Source: Rhodanobacteraceae bacterium (lineage in GTDB: Bacteria; Pseudomonadota; Gammaproteobacteria; Xanthomonadales; Rhodanobacteraceae). From it: a stretch of DNA of 64,000 nt. Positions 55,025 to 63,110 of this stretch are shown in pieces. Numbering within the stretch: the stretch's first letter is position 1; each line of letters starts with the position of its first letter. The notes beneath the pieces were generated by a model. That model was not told where the DNA came from and did not search any database. It saw only the letters and a program-made list of their open reading frames with translations. The translations under genes were made by a program, and so were the position numbers. The stretch spans positions 1,302,001-1,366,000 of the forward strand of contig CP126120.1 in NCBI GenBank assembly GCA_030123585.1, in the 5' to 3' direction.

Positions 55025-57292
55025 TCACTTCATCGCTTCCGCTGCAGCCACGACGTCGGCTTCGCCCGGAAGCACCAACAGGGCTGCACCAGCCAGCGGC
55101 GTGTAGGTATCCGCACCCACCACGCGCTGAAGCGGCTTGCCGCCGAGGCCCGCTTCGACGATCGCGGTGATGATGCCCTCGCCCACGCCCGCGCTCTTGC
55201 GGCCTTCGTCCAGCACGATGATGCGCTTCGCGTTCTTCGCCTGTTCGACGATGAACTTGTCGTTCAACGGCGCCAGCCAGCGCAGGTCGACCACGCGCAC
55301 CTTCCACTTGTGGCGTAGTCCGATTTCGCGCGCGGCGCGCAACGCCATCGGCACGCCGTTGCCGAATGTGAAGATCACCAGATCCTTCGCCTTCTCGTCG
55401 TACACGCGGCCCTCGCCCAGCTGCATCGCCTCGCCGGGCGCGGGATACGCGAACTGCCACTGCCCGTCGCCGTGCTCGTACAAATCCTTGGTCATGTACA
55501 GCGCGATCGGTTCAAGGAACGCGCACACGCGGCCATCGACCTTGCACAGCGCCGCCAGCGTGCGCAGCATCGTCGCGGCATCGTCGCCGCGCGATGGACA
55601 GCCGACCACCAGGCCCGGAATGTCGCGCAACGCCGCGATCGAATTGTCGTTGTGGAAATGCCCGCCAAAACCTTTCTGGTAACCGAGCGACGCGATCCGC
55701 ACCAGCAGCGGGTTGCGGTACTGGTCGTTGGAGAAGAACTGCAGCGAGGCCGCCTCGCCGCGAATCTGGTCGCAGGCGTTGTGGAAATATGCGAGGTACT
55801 GGATCTCCGGGATCGGCAACATGCCCATGTTGGCGTAGCCCTGCGCCAGACCCAGGATCATCGTCTCGTCGAGCAACGTGTTGAACACGCGCGCGCCCTT
55901 GAACGTCTTGTGCAGGCCCTTGGTGACCGTATAGACGCCGCCCTTCTGCGCCACGTCCTCGCCGAACAGCAGTGATTCCGGATATTTCGCCAGCAGGTCG
56001 TGCAACGCGGCGTTGATCTGCAGCGCCAGATGCCGCGGTGGCAGTTTCTCCGGCAACTTTGCTTCGCTGCCAAACACGGCAAGGCGCTTGTCCGCGAAAT
56101 CGGCGCGCGCGGCCTCGGCCTGTACCGCCTCCGGCGTGTACGGCGCCAGCGGCTTCATCACCTCTTGCAGCGTTTCCAATTTTGGACGATGGTCGGCCTC
56201 TTCAGCCGCAGCAAAACAACGCTTGCGGATGGCTTCGTATTCATCCAGCAGCGACTGCTTCGAATACAAGCCCGACTGCAGCGCGATCGCCGCCGAACGC
56301 AGCAGCGGATCGGTGGCTTCCAGCGCGACCAGTTCCTCGAAGCTGCGCCACTCGATTTCGAAATCGGTGCCGGCGTGGCCGGTGAGGCGCGTGGTCTTCA
56401 GGTGCAGAAAGGTCGGGCGACGCGTGGTGCGGCAATGTTCGATGGCGCGCGCGACTTGCGCGTAGCCTTCCGCAAGGTCCAGCCCGTCGGCAAAGAAGTA
56501 ATCGAGGTCCTTGCGATCCGCGAAGTTGTTCGCGATCCAGCCGCCCGGCGTCTTCACCGAGATGCCGATCCCGTTGTCCTCGCACACGAACAGTACCGGC
56601 GCGGGCAGGCGCTGGTAGGCGGTCCAGCCGGCCGCGTTGAACGCGGTCTGCGCGGTGGCGTGGTTGCTGGACGCATCGCCGAACGAGCAGATCACGATCG
56701 AGTCCTTGGGAATCGGCAGCGCATGGCCGATGCGCGGCGCCTGTTCGATCGCGACTGCGGTGCCCAGTGCCTTGGGCAGATGCGAGGCGATCGTCGAGGT
56801 TTGCGGCAGCACCCACAACGGTTTGGAACCCCACACCTTGTGGCGTCCGCCCGAGGCCGGGTCTTGCTTGCTCGCGGCGAACGACAGCGCCGAATCCATC
56901 ACCGGGTCCATCCCCGACAATTTCCTGAAGCGTTCGGCCATGAACGCGCCGGAGCGGTAGTGCAGGAACGCGGGATCGGTATGGCGCGTGAGGCGCGCGA
57001 CCATCGCGTTGCCCTCGTGGCCCGAGGAACCGATGGTATAGAACACCTTGTTCTGCACGCGCAGCACGCGCGCCATCAAATCGAGGTGCCGCGAGATCAG
57101 TTGCGATTCGAACAGCTCGCGAAAGCCGCGCGCATCGAGCGCACTGCCCGGCAGCACCGGCGCGTTGTCGCGCGGCGCGACATTGGCGTCGCCCTGCCAG
57201 CGCTCCACGAATTCGGTGAAGTTCTGATCGACGATCTCGGCACGATTGAAGCCCTTGTGGCGGGCAGGGATGGGATGCGAAGCGGCAGCCAT
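55025..57292 (-). CDS. Fused alpha-beta E1 of a branched-chain 2-oxoacid dehydrogenase
   Basis: Thiamine diphosphate enzyme of 755 residues with the E1-alpha and E1-beta parts in one chain. The alpha part (about 1-400) has the ThDP-metal motif CSFGDASSNHATAQ and CEDNGIGISVKT; the beta part (from about 420) has LLFGEDVAQKGGVYTVTKGL and RVVDLRWLAPLND. It decarboxylates 2-oxo acids of Val, Leu or Ile and passes the acyl group to a lipoyl E2. No E2 or E3 gene is near, so the partner must be elsewhere. Confidence 0.92.
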   Translation of the reverse strand: MAAASHPIPARHKGFNRAEIVDQNFTEFVERWQGDANVAPRDNAPVLPGSALDARGFRELFESQLISRHLDLMARVLRVQNKVFYTIGSSGHEGNAMVARLTRHTDPAFLHYRSGAFMAERFRKLSGMDPVMDSALSFAASKQDPASGGRHKVWGSKPLWVLPQTSTIASHLPKALGTAVAIEQAPRIGHALPIPKDSIVICSFGDASSNHATAQTAFNAAGWTAYQRLPAPVLFVCEDNGIGISVKTPGGWIANNFADRKDLDYFFADGLDLAEGYAQVARAIEHCRTTRRPTFLHLKTTRLTGHAGTDFEIEWRSFEELVALEATDPLLRSAAIALQSGLYSKQSLLDEYEAIRKRCFAAAEEADHRPKLETLQEVMKPLAPYTPEAVQAEAARADFADKRLAVFGSEAKLPEKLPPRHLALQINAALHDLLAKYPESLLFGEDVAQKGGVYTVTKGLHKTFKGARVFNTLLDETMILGLAQGYANMGMLPIPEIQYLAYFHNACDQIRGEAASLQFFSNDQYRNPLLVRIASLGYQKGFGGHFHNDNSIAALRDIPGLVVGCPSRGDDAATMLRTLAALCKVDGRVCAFLEPIALYMTKDLYEHGDGQWQFAYPAPGEAMQLGEGRVYDEKAKDLVIFTFGNGVPMALRAAREIGLRHKWKVRVVDLRWLAPLNDKFIVEQAKNAKRIIVLDEGRKSAGVGEGIITAIVEAGLGGKPLQRVVGADTYTPLAGAALLVLPGEADVVAAAEAMK

Positions 57293-57308
57293 GATGGTGT
57301 GCGGATGC

Positions 57309-57875
57309 TCAGGAGGAATGGGTGGTGCGGCGCGTGAGCCATTCGTCGCGCGTCTGGCCCCAGATGTCGATGGGTTCCTTGTCGTTCGGCGGCGGCAACC
57401 TGCCCTGCCCGCGCTTCACGGAGCCCAGTCGCGCCGCGACGGCCTGCGACGGCGCGTTGTCGGGTGCGATGCAGTGGATGATTTCGCTCCAGCCGAGGTT
57501 CGCGAACGCCCAGTCCGCGGCGGCGGTCGCGGCCTCGGTGGCGTAGCCGTTGCCCCATGCTTCGCGCGCGAGGGTCCAGCCGATTTCATCGCCCGGCCAA
57601 TCTTCCGGCCGCAGCGGACCGACTCGTCCGATCCAGCGGCCGGAGGATTTCTCGATCACCGAAAACGGAGCAAAACCCTGGACGTGCCAGGCGCCCACCG
57701 TGGCGAGGAAATGCTTCCATGTCTCGAAGCGCGGCTTCACCCCGCCCAGAAAACGCATCGCCGCGGCGTCCTCGCCCAGCGCGGCCCAGCCCGCGAAATC
57801 GTCGCGTTGGGGAATACGCAGGATCAGGCGTGCCGTCTCGAGTACGGGCTCCGGCGCTGGCGCGGCACTCGGCAT
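57309..57875 (-). CDS. GNAT family N-acetyltransferase
   Basis: Protein of 188 residues of the RimJ/RimL type: ETARLILRIPQRDDFAGWAALG, WIGRVGPLRPEDWPGDEIGWTLAREAWGNGYATEAA (acetyl-CoA binding region near residues 100-130) and an NAPSQAVAARLG ending. The likely substrate is a protein N-terminus or small amine. The ATG at 57875 is 8 bases after the pilin-like gene stop, so the two may be co-transcribed. Confidence 0.9.
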   Translation of the reverse strand: MPSAAPAPEPVLETARLILRIPQRDDFAGWAALGEDAAAMRFLGGVKPRFETWKHFLATVGAWHVQGFAPFSVIEKSSGRWIGRVGPLRPEDWPGDEIGWTLAREAWGNGYATEAATAAADWAFANLGWSEIIHCIAPDNAPSQAVAARLGSVKRGQGRLPPPNDKEPIDIWGQTRDEWLTRRTTHSS

Positions 57876-57883
57876 CGCCGCCG

Positions 57884-58318
57884 TCAATTCGCGGCGTGGT
57901 AGGTGCACTCCGGCGCCGCAGTGGCGATGTCCGGAATGTTCGGGCTGTAGCAGGTGTATTGCACGCCCTTCTTGCCGTCCTTGTCGGTCACGACCTTCGG
58001 CACCAGTTGCAGGATGCCGTCGGTGACGCCCACCGCCGGGGTGAGGTACACGTTGATCACCCCGCCCTTGCCGACCTGGATCGCGCTGATCTCGGCGCTG
58101 CTCATCTGGTTGGGCGCGGCCACGTGCGCCTCGGCGTTGCTGGAAGGCGGCGTCGGGTTCGACAGGATCGCGTTGGCCACGCCGATCTTGACCAGGGCGA
58201 GCCGCAGCGACGTGAGCGCCAGGTGCATTTCGCTGGCGTTGAGTGCGGCCAGCGCGCTGCCGGACACCAGCATCGCGCCCATTGCCAAACCGGCGAACCA
58301 TTTGTTGCAAAGTTTCAT
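57884..58318 (-). CDS. Secreted protein with pilin-like globular domain
   Basis: Protein of 144 residues with a cleaved signal peptide (KLCNKWFAGLAMGAMLVSGSALA). The C-terminal half resembles the head of type IV major pilins: GKGGVINVYLTPAVGVTDGILQL, then VQYTCYSPNIPDIATAAPEC with the two Cys of a disulphide loop. The pilin N-terminal helix with a G-FTLIE cut site is missing, so it is probably not assembled as a pilus subunit. The IS element lies 32 bases upstream of the ATG, which should separate the gene from any older promoter. Confidence 0.75.
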   Translation of the reverse strand: MKLCNKWFAGLAMGAMLVSGSALAALNASEMHLALTSLRLALVKIGVANAILSNPTPPSSNAEAHVAAPNQMSSAEISAIQVGKGGVINVYLTPAVGVTDGILQLVPKVVTDKDGKKGVQYTCYSPNIPDIATAAPECTYHAAN

Positions 58319-58365
58319 GGACGACTCCGAACGATATTCTTTTTCGTCATCTATGGACTCCTCCC

Positions 58366-58608
58366 TGATTGCAAGCACTTTTTGCACGAACACGGACGTT
58401 GCGTTCATCTATGCGGCCTGTGGGTGAGCCCATCGGTTCGGGCTCTGGCCTCGCATGGTGTCATCGCGTGTGGGGGCCAATCATTCCGACGGCCTCATCC
58501 TCGGGCCGGATGACGATAGCGGCCTGTTCCCACACCCGGTGCGACCGGTGATTCATGCGTGAAGTGGTTGCAAACGCTTCAGGTCCTCCGTGAAAGGGAC
58601 GGCGATGC
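58366..58608 (-). ncRNA. Candidate target-guide (bridge/seek) RNA region of the IS
   Basis: This non-coding end lies downstream of the transposase, where IS1111-type elements encode their guide RNA. TCATCTATG at 58405-58413 repeats the left junction of the element with its flank (58347-58355), and ATCATTCCG at 58480-58488 repeats the right junction (59728-59736). They are 67 bases apart, as expected for guide loops that pair with target and element ends. RNA boundaries, promoter and fold are not determined; transcription on the minus strand is assumed from the transposase. Confidence 0.5.
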
Positions 58609-59631
58609 TTAGGCATGCGCCGCGCGATAGGGTTGGCCGCTGTGGAACACGGCCCAGACGATGCGGGCGTTCTTGTTGGCCAGCGCGACCGTGGCGCGGT
58701 TGTGACCGGCGCGCGCCTTGAGGGCTTGCAGCCAGCGGCTGCGCGGATCGGTCTTGGGGGCGATGGTGCGGATCACGGAGCGGGCGCCGTGCACCAGCAG
58801 ATAGCGCAGATAGCCATTGCCGCGCTTGGTGATCGAACCCAGCCGGCGCTGGTTGCCGCTGGAGTGTTCGCGCGGGACCAGCCCGAGGCTGGCGGCAAAC
58901 TGGCGCGCACGGGTGAAGCGCGTGTCATCGCCCAGGCTGGCGGCCAGCGCCGTCGCCGTGATCGGCCCGATGCCCTCGATCGCCTGCAGACGCTGGCACA
59001 AGGGATCTTGCCGGGCCAGTTCGTGCAGCCGTGCATCGAGCTTGCCGAGCTGGGTATCCAGGTGCAGCAGGTCTTCGCGCGCTTCGGCCAGCAGCGTGCG
59101 CAGCCGCCACGGCAAGCCGTTCCCGGCATCTTCCAGGATGCCTGCGACCTGCCGCCGGAACGGTCCGTTGCGCGCTGCGATCAGGATCCCGAACTCCCGC
59201 AGCATCCCGCGAATCTGGTTGAGGGTCCGGGTGCGGTCGCGGATCAGCCCTTCGCGCCGGCGGTGTTCGGCCAGGATCGCCTGCTGCGCGGCGGTCTTCA
59301 CCGGCACCGGCTTCACCTTGGGCCGCCACGACGCCTCGAAGATCGCATCGGCATCGTTGGCGTCGGTCTTGTTGCCCACCAACATCGCCTTGACGTGCTG
59401 CGGCGGCAACAACTTCACGCGCACCCCGCGGGCCTGCAACAGCCGGCCCCAGTGGTGTGCCGAACCCGTCGCCTCCATCGCCACCCGCGTACCCGCCGGC
59501 AAGCCCTCGCACCACGCCTGAAAGCGCAATCGCGACAGCCGCTGCTTGCTCACTTGCTGTTGCTGGCGATCGTAACCGTGCACCTGAAACACCTTGCTTG
59601 CCAAATCCACACTGTAAGTCGTAACGTTCAT
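58609..59631 (-). CDS. IS110-family transposase (DEDD recombinase)
   Basis: Transposase of 340 residues from the ATG at 59631. The N-terminal RuvC-like DEDD domain shows YSVDLASKVFQVHGYD (first Asp), VAMEATGSAHHWG (Glu) and VGNKTDANDADAI (Asp pair). The C-terminal domain has the IS110 transposase 20 region GIGPITATALAASLG and GLVPREHSSGNQRRLGSITKRGN with the catalytic Ser. The gene appears intact, so the element may be active. It lies inside the inverted repeats. Confidence 0.93.
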   Translation of the reverse strand: MNVTTYSVDLASKVFQVHGYDRQQQQVSKQRLSRLRFQAWCEGLPAGTRVAMEATGSAHHWGRLLQARGVRVKLLPPQHVKAMLVGNKTDANDADAIFEASWRPKVKPVPVKTAAQQAILAEHRRREGLIRDRTRTLNQIRGMLREFGILIAARNGPFRRQVAGILEDAGNGLPWRLRTLLAEAREDLLHLDTQLGKLDARLHELARQDPLCQRLQAIEGIGPITATALAASLGDDTRFTRARQFAASLGLVPREHSSGNQRRLGSITKRGNGYLRYLLVHGARSVIRTIAPKTDPRSRWLQALKARAGHNRATVALANKNARIVWAVFHSGQPYRAAHA

Positions 59632-59728
59632 CTCGGACTCCTCCTCGCTCACACGCTGGAACTTCATCATTCCACCAGCAGGGCACGCCAAGCGATGCCG
59701 ATAGATAGAGGGGAGGAGTCCATGACCA

Positions 59729-59902
59729 TCATTCCGGGGCCGCCGCAGCTCTTCGCGGCGGAACCCGGAATCCAGTGTCTTTGGTCTATTCAGAGCAAAC
59801 ACTCTGGATAAACTCGCGCCGTCCGTGGCGCTCGCCCTTCAGGCCGCCTTCGGCGTTCGCGTTTGCTGTCCTGCAAACGCAGTCCGCTTTCGCGGGAATG
59901 AC
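59729..59902 (+). repeat. GTCATTCC/GGAATGAC repeat, copy D, split by the IS
   Basis: TCATTCCGGGGCCGCCGCAG at 59729 begins a hairpin module, and the element ends at GGGAATGAC (59902). The missing GTCAT of the left terminus is found on the far side of the IS at 58346-58350. Between the two modules lies a longer spacer than in the other copies. It ends 7 bases before the gcdH stop, so gcdH has a repeat as its 3' region. Confidence 0.75.
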
Positions 59903-59908
59903 GACGTT

Positions 59909-61078
59909 CTAGAAAGCATTTATTCCGGTCAATTCCCTTCCGACCACGAGTTGGTGCACCGTCTGCGTGCCCTCGTAGGTCACCACCGATTCCAGGTTCA
60001 ACGCATGCCGGATCGCGACGTGCTCGGTGGTGATGCCCGCGGCGCCGAGGATGTCGCGACACTCGCGTGCGACGTCCAGCGCCATCCGCACGTTGTTCCA
60101 CTTGGCCAGCGAAATCTGGGTGGGATGCAGCTTGCCGGCATCCTTCAGGCGTCCCAGTTGCAGCGCCAGCAACTGCGCGGCGGTGATGCGCCGCGCGAGG
60201 TCCGACAGCTTCAACTGCACGCCCTGGTTCGCGGCCAGCGGCCGGCCGAACAGCACGCGTTCCTGGGTGTAATCCAGCACCTCTTTCAGGCACGCCTGGG
60301 CCGCGCCGATCGGACCCCAGCTGATGCCGAAGCGCGCGGAATCGAGACAGCTCAGCGGGCCGCGCAAGCCCTTGACGTTCGGCAGCATCGCGCTGGCCGG
60401 CACGCGCACGCCGTCGAGGAACAGCGCGCTGGTCACCGACGCGCGCAGGCTCATCTTCTTGTGGATTTCCTGGGCCGCGAATCCCTTGGTCTTCGTCGGC
60501 ACCAAGAAGCCGCGGATGCCGTCGTCGGTCCTGGCCCACACCAGCGCGACCTGTGCGAGGTTGCCGTTGGTGATCCACATCTTGGAGCCGTTGATCACCC
60601 AGTCGCCGCCGTCCTGTTTCGCGACCGTCTTCATGTTGGCCGGATCGGAGCCGCCGTGCGGCTCGGTCAGACCGAAGCAGCCGATGATTTCGCCCGCCGC
60701 CATCTTCGGCAGGTACTCGCGCTTCTGTTCCTCGCTGCCGAACGCGAAGATCGGATACATCACCAGCGACGACTGCACCGACGCGAAACTGCGCAGGCCG
60801 GAATCGCCGCGCTCCATTTCCTGGCAGATCAGGCCGTAGCTGACCTGGTTCATGCCGGCGCCGCCGTATTCCTCGGGAATGGTCGCGCCCAGCAGCCCGA
60901 GCGACGCGATTTCCGGAATCAATTCGGCCGGGAAACGCGCCTTGTCGAAGCAATCGCCGATGATCGGCAGCACCTTGTCGTCGACGAAGCGAGCCACCGA
61001 GTCCTGCACCATGCGCTCTTCCTCGGAAAGCAGCGCGCGGACGTCATAGAGATCAAGGGGATCGAGGCGGGCAGCCAT
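59909..61078 (-). CDS. gcdH: Glutaryl-CoA dehydrogenase
   Basis: Acyl-CoA dehydrogenase family protein of 389 residues, FAD-dependent, that turns glutaryl-CoA into crotonyl-CoA and CO2 at the end of lysine and tryptophan breakdown. It shows GCFGLTEPHGGSDPANMKTVA, WITNGNLAQVALVWA, RFGISWGPIGAAQACL and VVTYEGTQTVHQLVVGRELTGI with the catalytic Glu. The GCDH-type ends favour it over short-chain enzymes. The ATG at 61078 is preferred; one at 61096 is possible. Confidence 0.9.
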   Translation of the reverse strand: MAARLDPLDLYDVRALLSEEERMVQDSVARFVDDKVLPIIGDCFDKARFPAELIPEIASLGLLGATIPEEYGGAGMNQVSYGLICQEMERGDSGLRSFASVQSSLVMYPIFAFGSEEQKREYLPKMAAGEIIGCFGLTEPHGGSDPANMKTVAKQDGGDWVINGSKMWITNGNLAQVALVWARTDDGIRGFLVPTKTKGFAAQEIHKKMSLRASVTSALFLDGVRVPASAMLPNVKGLRGPLSCLDSARFGISWGPIGAAQACLKEVLDYTQERVLFGRPLAANQGVQLKLSDLARRITAAQLLALQLGRLKDAGKLHPTQISLAKWNNVRMALDVARECRDILGAAGITTEHVAIRHALNLESVVTYEGTQTVHQLVVGRELTGINAF

Positions 61079-61096
61079 GCGAACTTCTCGGGCCAA

Positions 61097-61329
61097 AGAC
61101 GAAGCCCCTTATTGTAGCGTTATCGCGCCGCCCGCGCCGCGGCAACAACCGGCCGCAGACGCTTGAATCCGCCGGTTGTCCGGAGCCGTTCGCCGCCGTT
61201 GGATAACCCCGGCTTCACGACTACGCACCGATACCGCAACCCCGCCTGAATCCGGCGCGGCCGCATTCAGCGCAATGCCAGCATCGAAGTGCTGAACTGC
61301 GCGCGTCTGCAAATCCACGGCGGAGCGTC
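61097..61329. other. Divergent promoter region between gcdH and the ABC exporter
   Basis: About 230 bases between two divergent genes must hold both promoters, but I could not name boxes with confidence. A GGCGGAG before 61330 is a possible ribosome-binding site. Confidence 0.35.
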
Positions 61330-63102
61330 ATGTCCCTCTTACGCACCTATTTGCGCGTGCTTGGCCTGCTCGCGCCGGAACGCGTGCTCGCTTGCGTGCT
61401 GGCCGCGGCCAACCTGGCGTTGGCCGGCGCCTTGTTCCTGGAACCCGAATTGTTCGGCAAGGTGATCGATGCGCTCGGCAATGCGCACGGACATCCGGCG
61501 CCGCTGATCGCCGCCTGGGCGCTGGTCGGCTTCGTCGGCGTGGCGGTCGGCGCGCTGGTGTCGCTGCACGCCGACCGCATGGCGCACCGGCGCCGGCTGG
61601 CGGCGATCCGCGGCTACTTCGAGCACGCGATCGAATTGCCGCAGTCGTTCCACGGCCACACCCACACCGGCAAGCTGCTGCGGATCATGCACATCGGCTC
61701 GGACAACCTGTCCGCGCTGTGGCTGGGCTTCTTCCGCGAACACCTGACCACGCTGCTCGCGATCCTGGTGATGTTGCCGGTGGCGCTGGCCATGAACTGG
61801 AAGCTGGCGCTGCTGATGATCGCGCTGCTGACCTGCTTCGTGACCTTCAATGCGATCGCGATCCGCCGCACCCGCCGCGCGCAGGACCGCGTGCAGGATT
61901 ACCACCACCGCATTTCCACGCGCGTCGGCGACGTGCTGGGCAACGTCACGGTGGTGCAGAGCTTCACGCGCACCCACGAGGAAGTGCGCGGACTGAAGCA
62001 ATTGATGGCGCAGGCGCTGGCCGCGCAGTATCCCGTGCTGAACGGCTGGGCGACGCTGTCGGTGTTCTCGCGCGCCGCCAGCACCCTGACGGTAGTGGCG
62101 ATCTTCGCGCTGGGCGCCGCGCTGCACGCGCGCGGCGAGATCAGCATCGGCGGCATCGTCAGCTTCGTCGGTTTCGCGCTGATGCTGATCGGCCGGCTGG
62201 AACAGTTCGCGCAATTCATCTCCAACCTGTTCTTCCAGTCGAATTCGCTGCGCGATTTCTTCGAGGTGCTGGACACCCCGCCGGCGGTGACGGAAGCGCG
62301 CGACGCCGTCACCCTGCCGCGGGTGCGCGGCGAGGTCGCGTTCGAGCACGTGGATTTCGCCTACGAGCCGGGTCGCGAGGCCTTGCACGATCTCGACTTC
62401 CGCATTCCGGCCGGCAGCAAGGTCGCGGTGGTGGGACCGACCGGCGCCGGCAAGACCACCGCGCTGAGTCTCTTGTATCGCGCAGCCGATCCCGCGCGCG
62501 GACGCATCACGCTGGACGGCGTGGACATCCGCTCGGCAACGCTGGAATCGTTGCGCCGCAACGTCGCGGTGGTGTTCCAGGAACCGGGGTTGCTCCACCG
62601 CAGCATCGAGGAGAACCTCCGCATCGGCAATCCGGACGCCGACGCCGAAGCACTGAAAGCCGCGGCGCGCGCGGCGCAGGCGCACGCCTTCATCGTCGAC
62701 AAGCCGGAAGCCTACGCCACGCCGATCGGCGAACGCGGCCGCTCGCTGTCGGGCGGCGAACGCCAACGGTTGGCGATCGCGCGCGCGATGCTGAAGGACG
62801 CGCCGATCCTGATCCTCGACGAAGCCACCAGCGCGCTGGACAATGCCACCGAAGCGCGCATCAAGCGCGCGATGGATGCGCTGTGCCGCAATCGCACCAC
62901 CTTCATCATCGCGCACCGGCTTTCCACCGTGCGCAATGCCGACATCATCCTGGTGCTCGACCGCGGCCGCATCGTCGAACAGGGCCGCTACGAGGACCTG
63001 GTCCGCAGGAACGGCCTGTTCGCGCAACTGGCGCGGCAGGACGAATTCGCGGACGACCGCCGCGGCCGCCAGGAACCCGTGCCGTTGCACGTGGCGGCGT
63101 AA
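61330..63102 (+). CDS. ABC exporter of the glucan type (NdvA/ChvA-like)
   Basis: Half-transporter of 590 residues: six membrane segments (about 15-310), then an ATPase domain. Walker A is GPTGAGKTTALSLLY, Q loop VVFQEPGLLHRS, signature LSGGERQRLAIARAML, Walker B ILILDEATSALD and H loop AHRLSTVRNAD. The N-terminal part (LLRTYLRVLGLL, LWLGFFREHLTTLLAI) follows the cyclic beta-1,2-glucan exporters NdvA and ChvA. No glucan synthase gene is in the window, so the cargo is uncertain; osmoregulated periplasmic glucan is one possibility. Confidence 0.88.
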   Translation: MSLLRTYLRVLGLLAPERVLACVLAAANLALAGALFLEPELFGKVIDALGNAHGHPAPLIAAWALVGFVGVAVGALVSLHADRMAHRRRLAAIRGYFEHAIELPQSFHGHTHTGKLLRIMHIGSDNLSALWLGFFREHLTTLLAILVMLPVALAMNWKLALLMIALLTCFVTFNAIAIRRTRRAQDRVQDYHHRISTRVGDVLGNVTVVQSFTRTHEEVRGLKQLMAQALAAQYPVLNGWATLSVFSRAASTLTVVAIFALGAALHARGEISIGGIVSFVGFALMLIGRLEQFAQFISNLFFQSNSLRDFFEVLDTPPAVTEARDAVTLPRVRGEVAFEHVDFAYEPGREALHDLDFRIPAGSKVAVVGPTGAGKTTALSLLYRAADPARGRITLDGVDIRSATLESLRRNVAVVFQEPGLLHRSIEENLRIGNPDADAEALKAAARAAQAHAFIVDKPEAYATPIGERGRSLSGGERQRLAIARAMLKDAPILILDEATSALDNATEARIKRAMDALCRNRTTFIIAHRLSTVRNADIILVLDRGRIVEQGRYEDLVRRNGLFAQLARQDEFADDRRGRQEPVPLHVAA

Positions 63103-63110
63103 CCCGCGCG

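Larger units (their letters stand above)
58351..59732 (-). mobile_element. IS110-family (IS1111-type) insertion sequence
   Basis: About 1.38 kb. A 13-bp inverted repeat, ATGGACTCCTCCC at 58353-58365 and its complement at 59711-59723, lies a few bases inside each end, the subterminal arrangement that marks IS1111-type members. Joining base 58350 to 59733 restores CGTCATTCCGG, the end of the local repeat (copy D), so the target was inside a repeat; the join has a 4-base ambiguity (TCAT). No target duplication is seen, which is normal for this family. The element carries one transposase gene and about 240 bases of non-coding DNA after it. Confidence 0.85.

Noticed and set aside
58366..58608. Small protein gene in the non-coding end of the IS
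   Set aside because: Frames here are short, lack a ribosome-binding site and would cross the candidate guide segments; an RNA function fits the family better.
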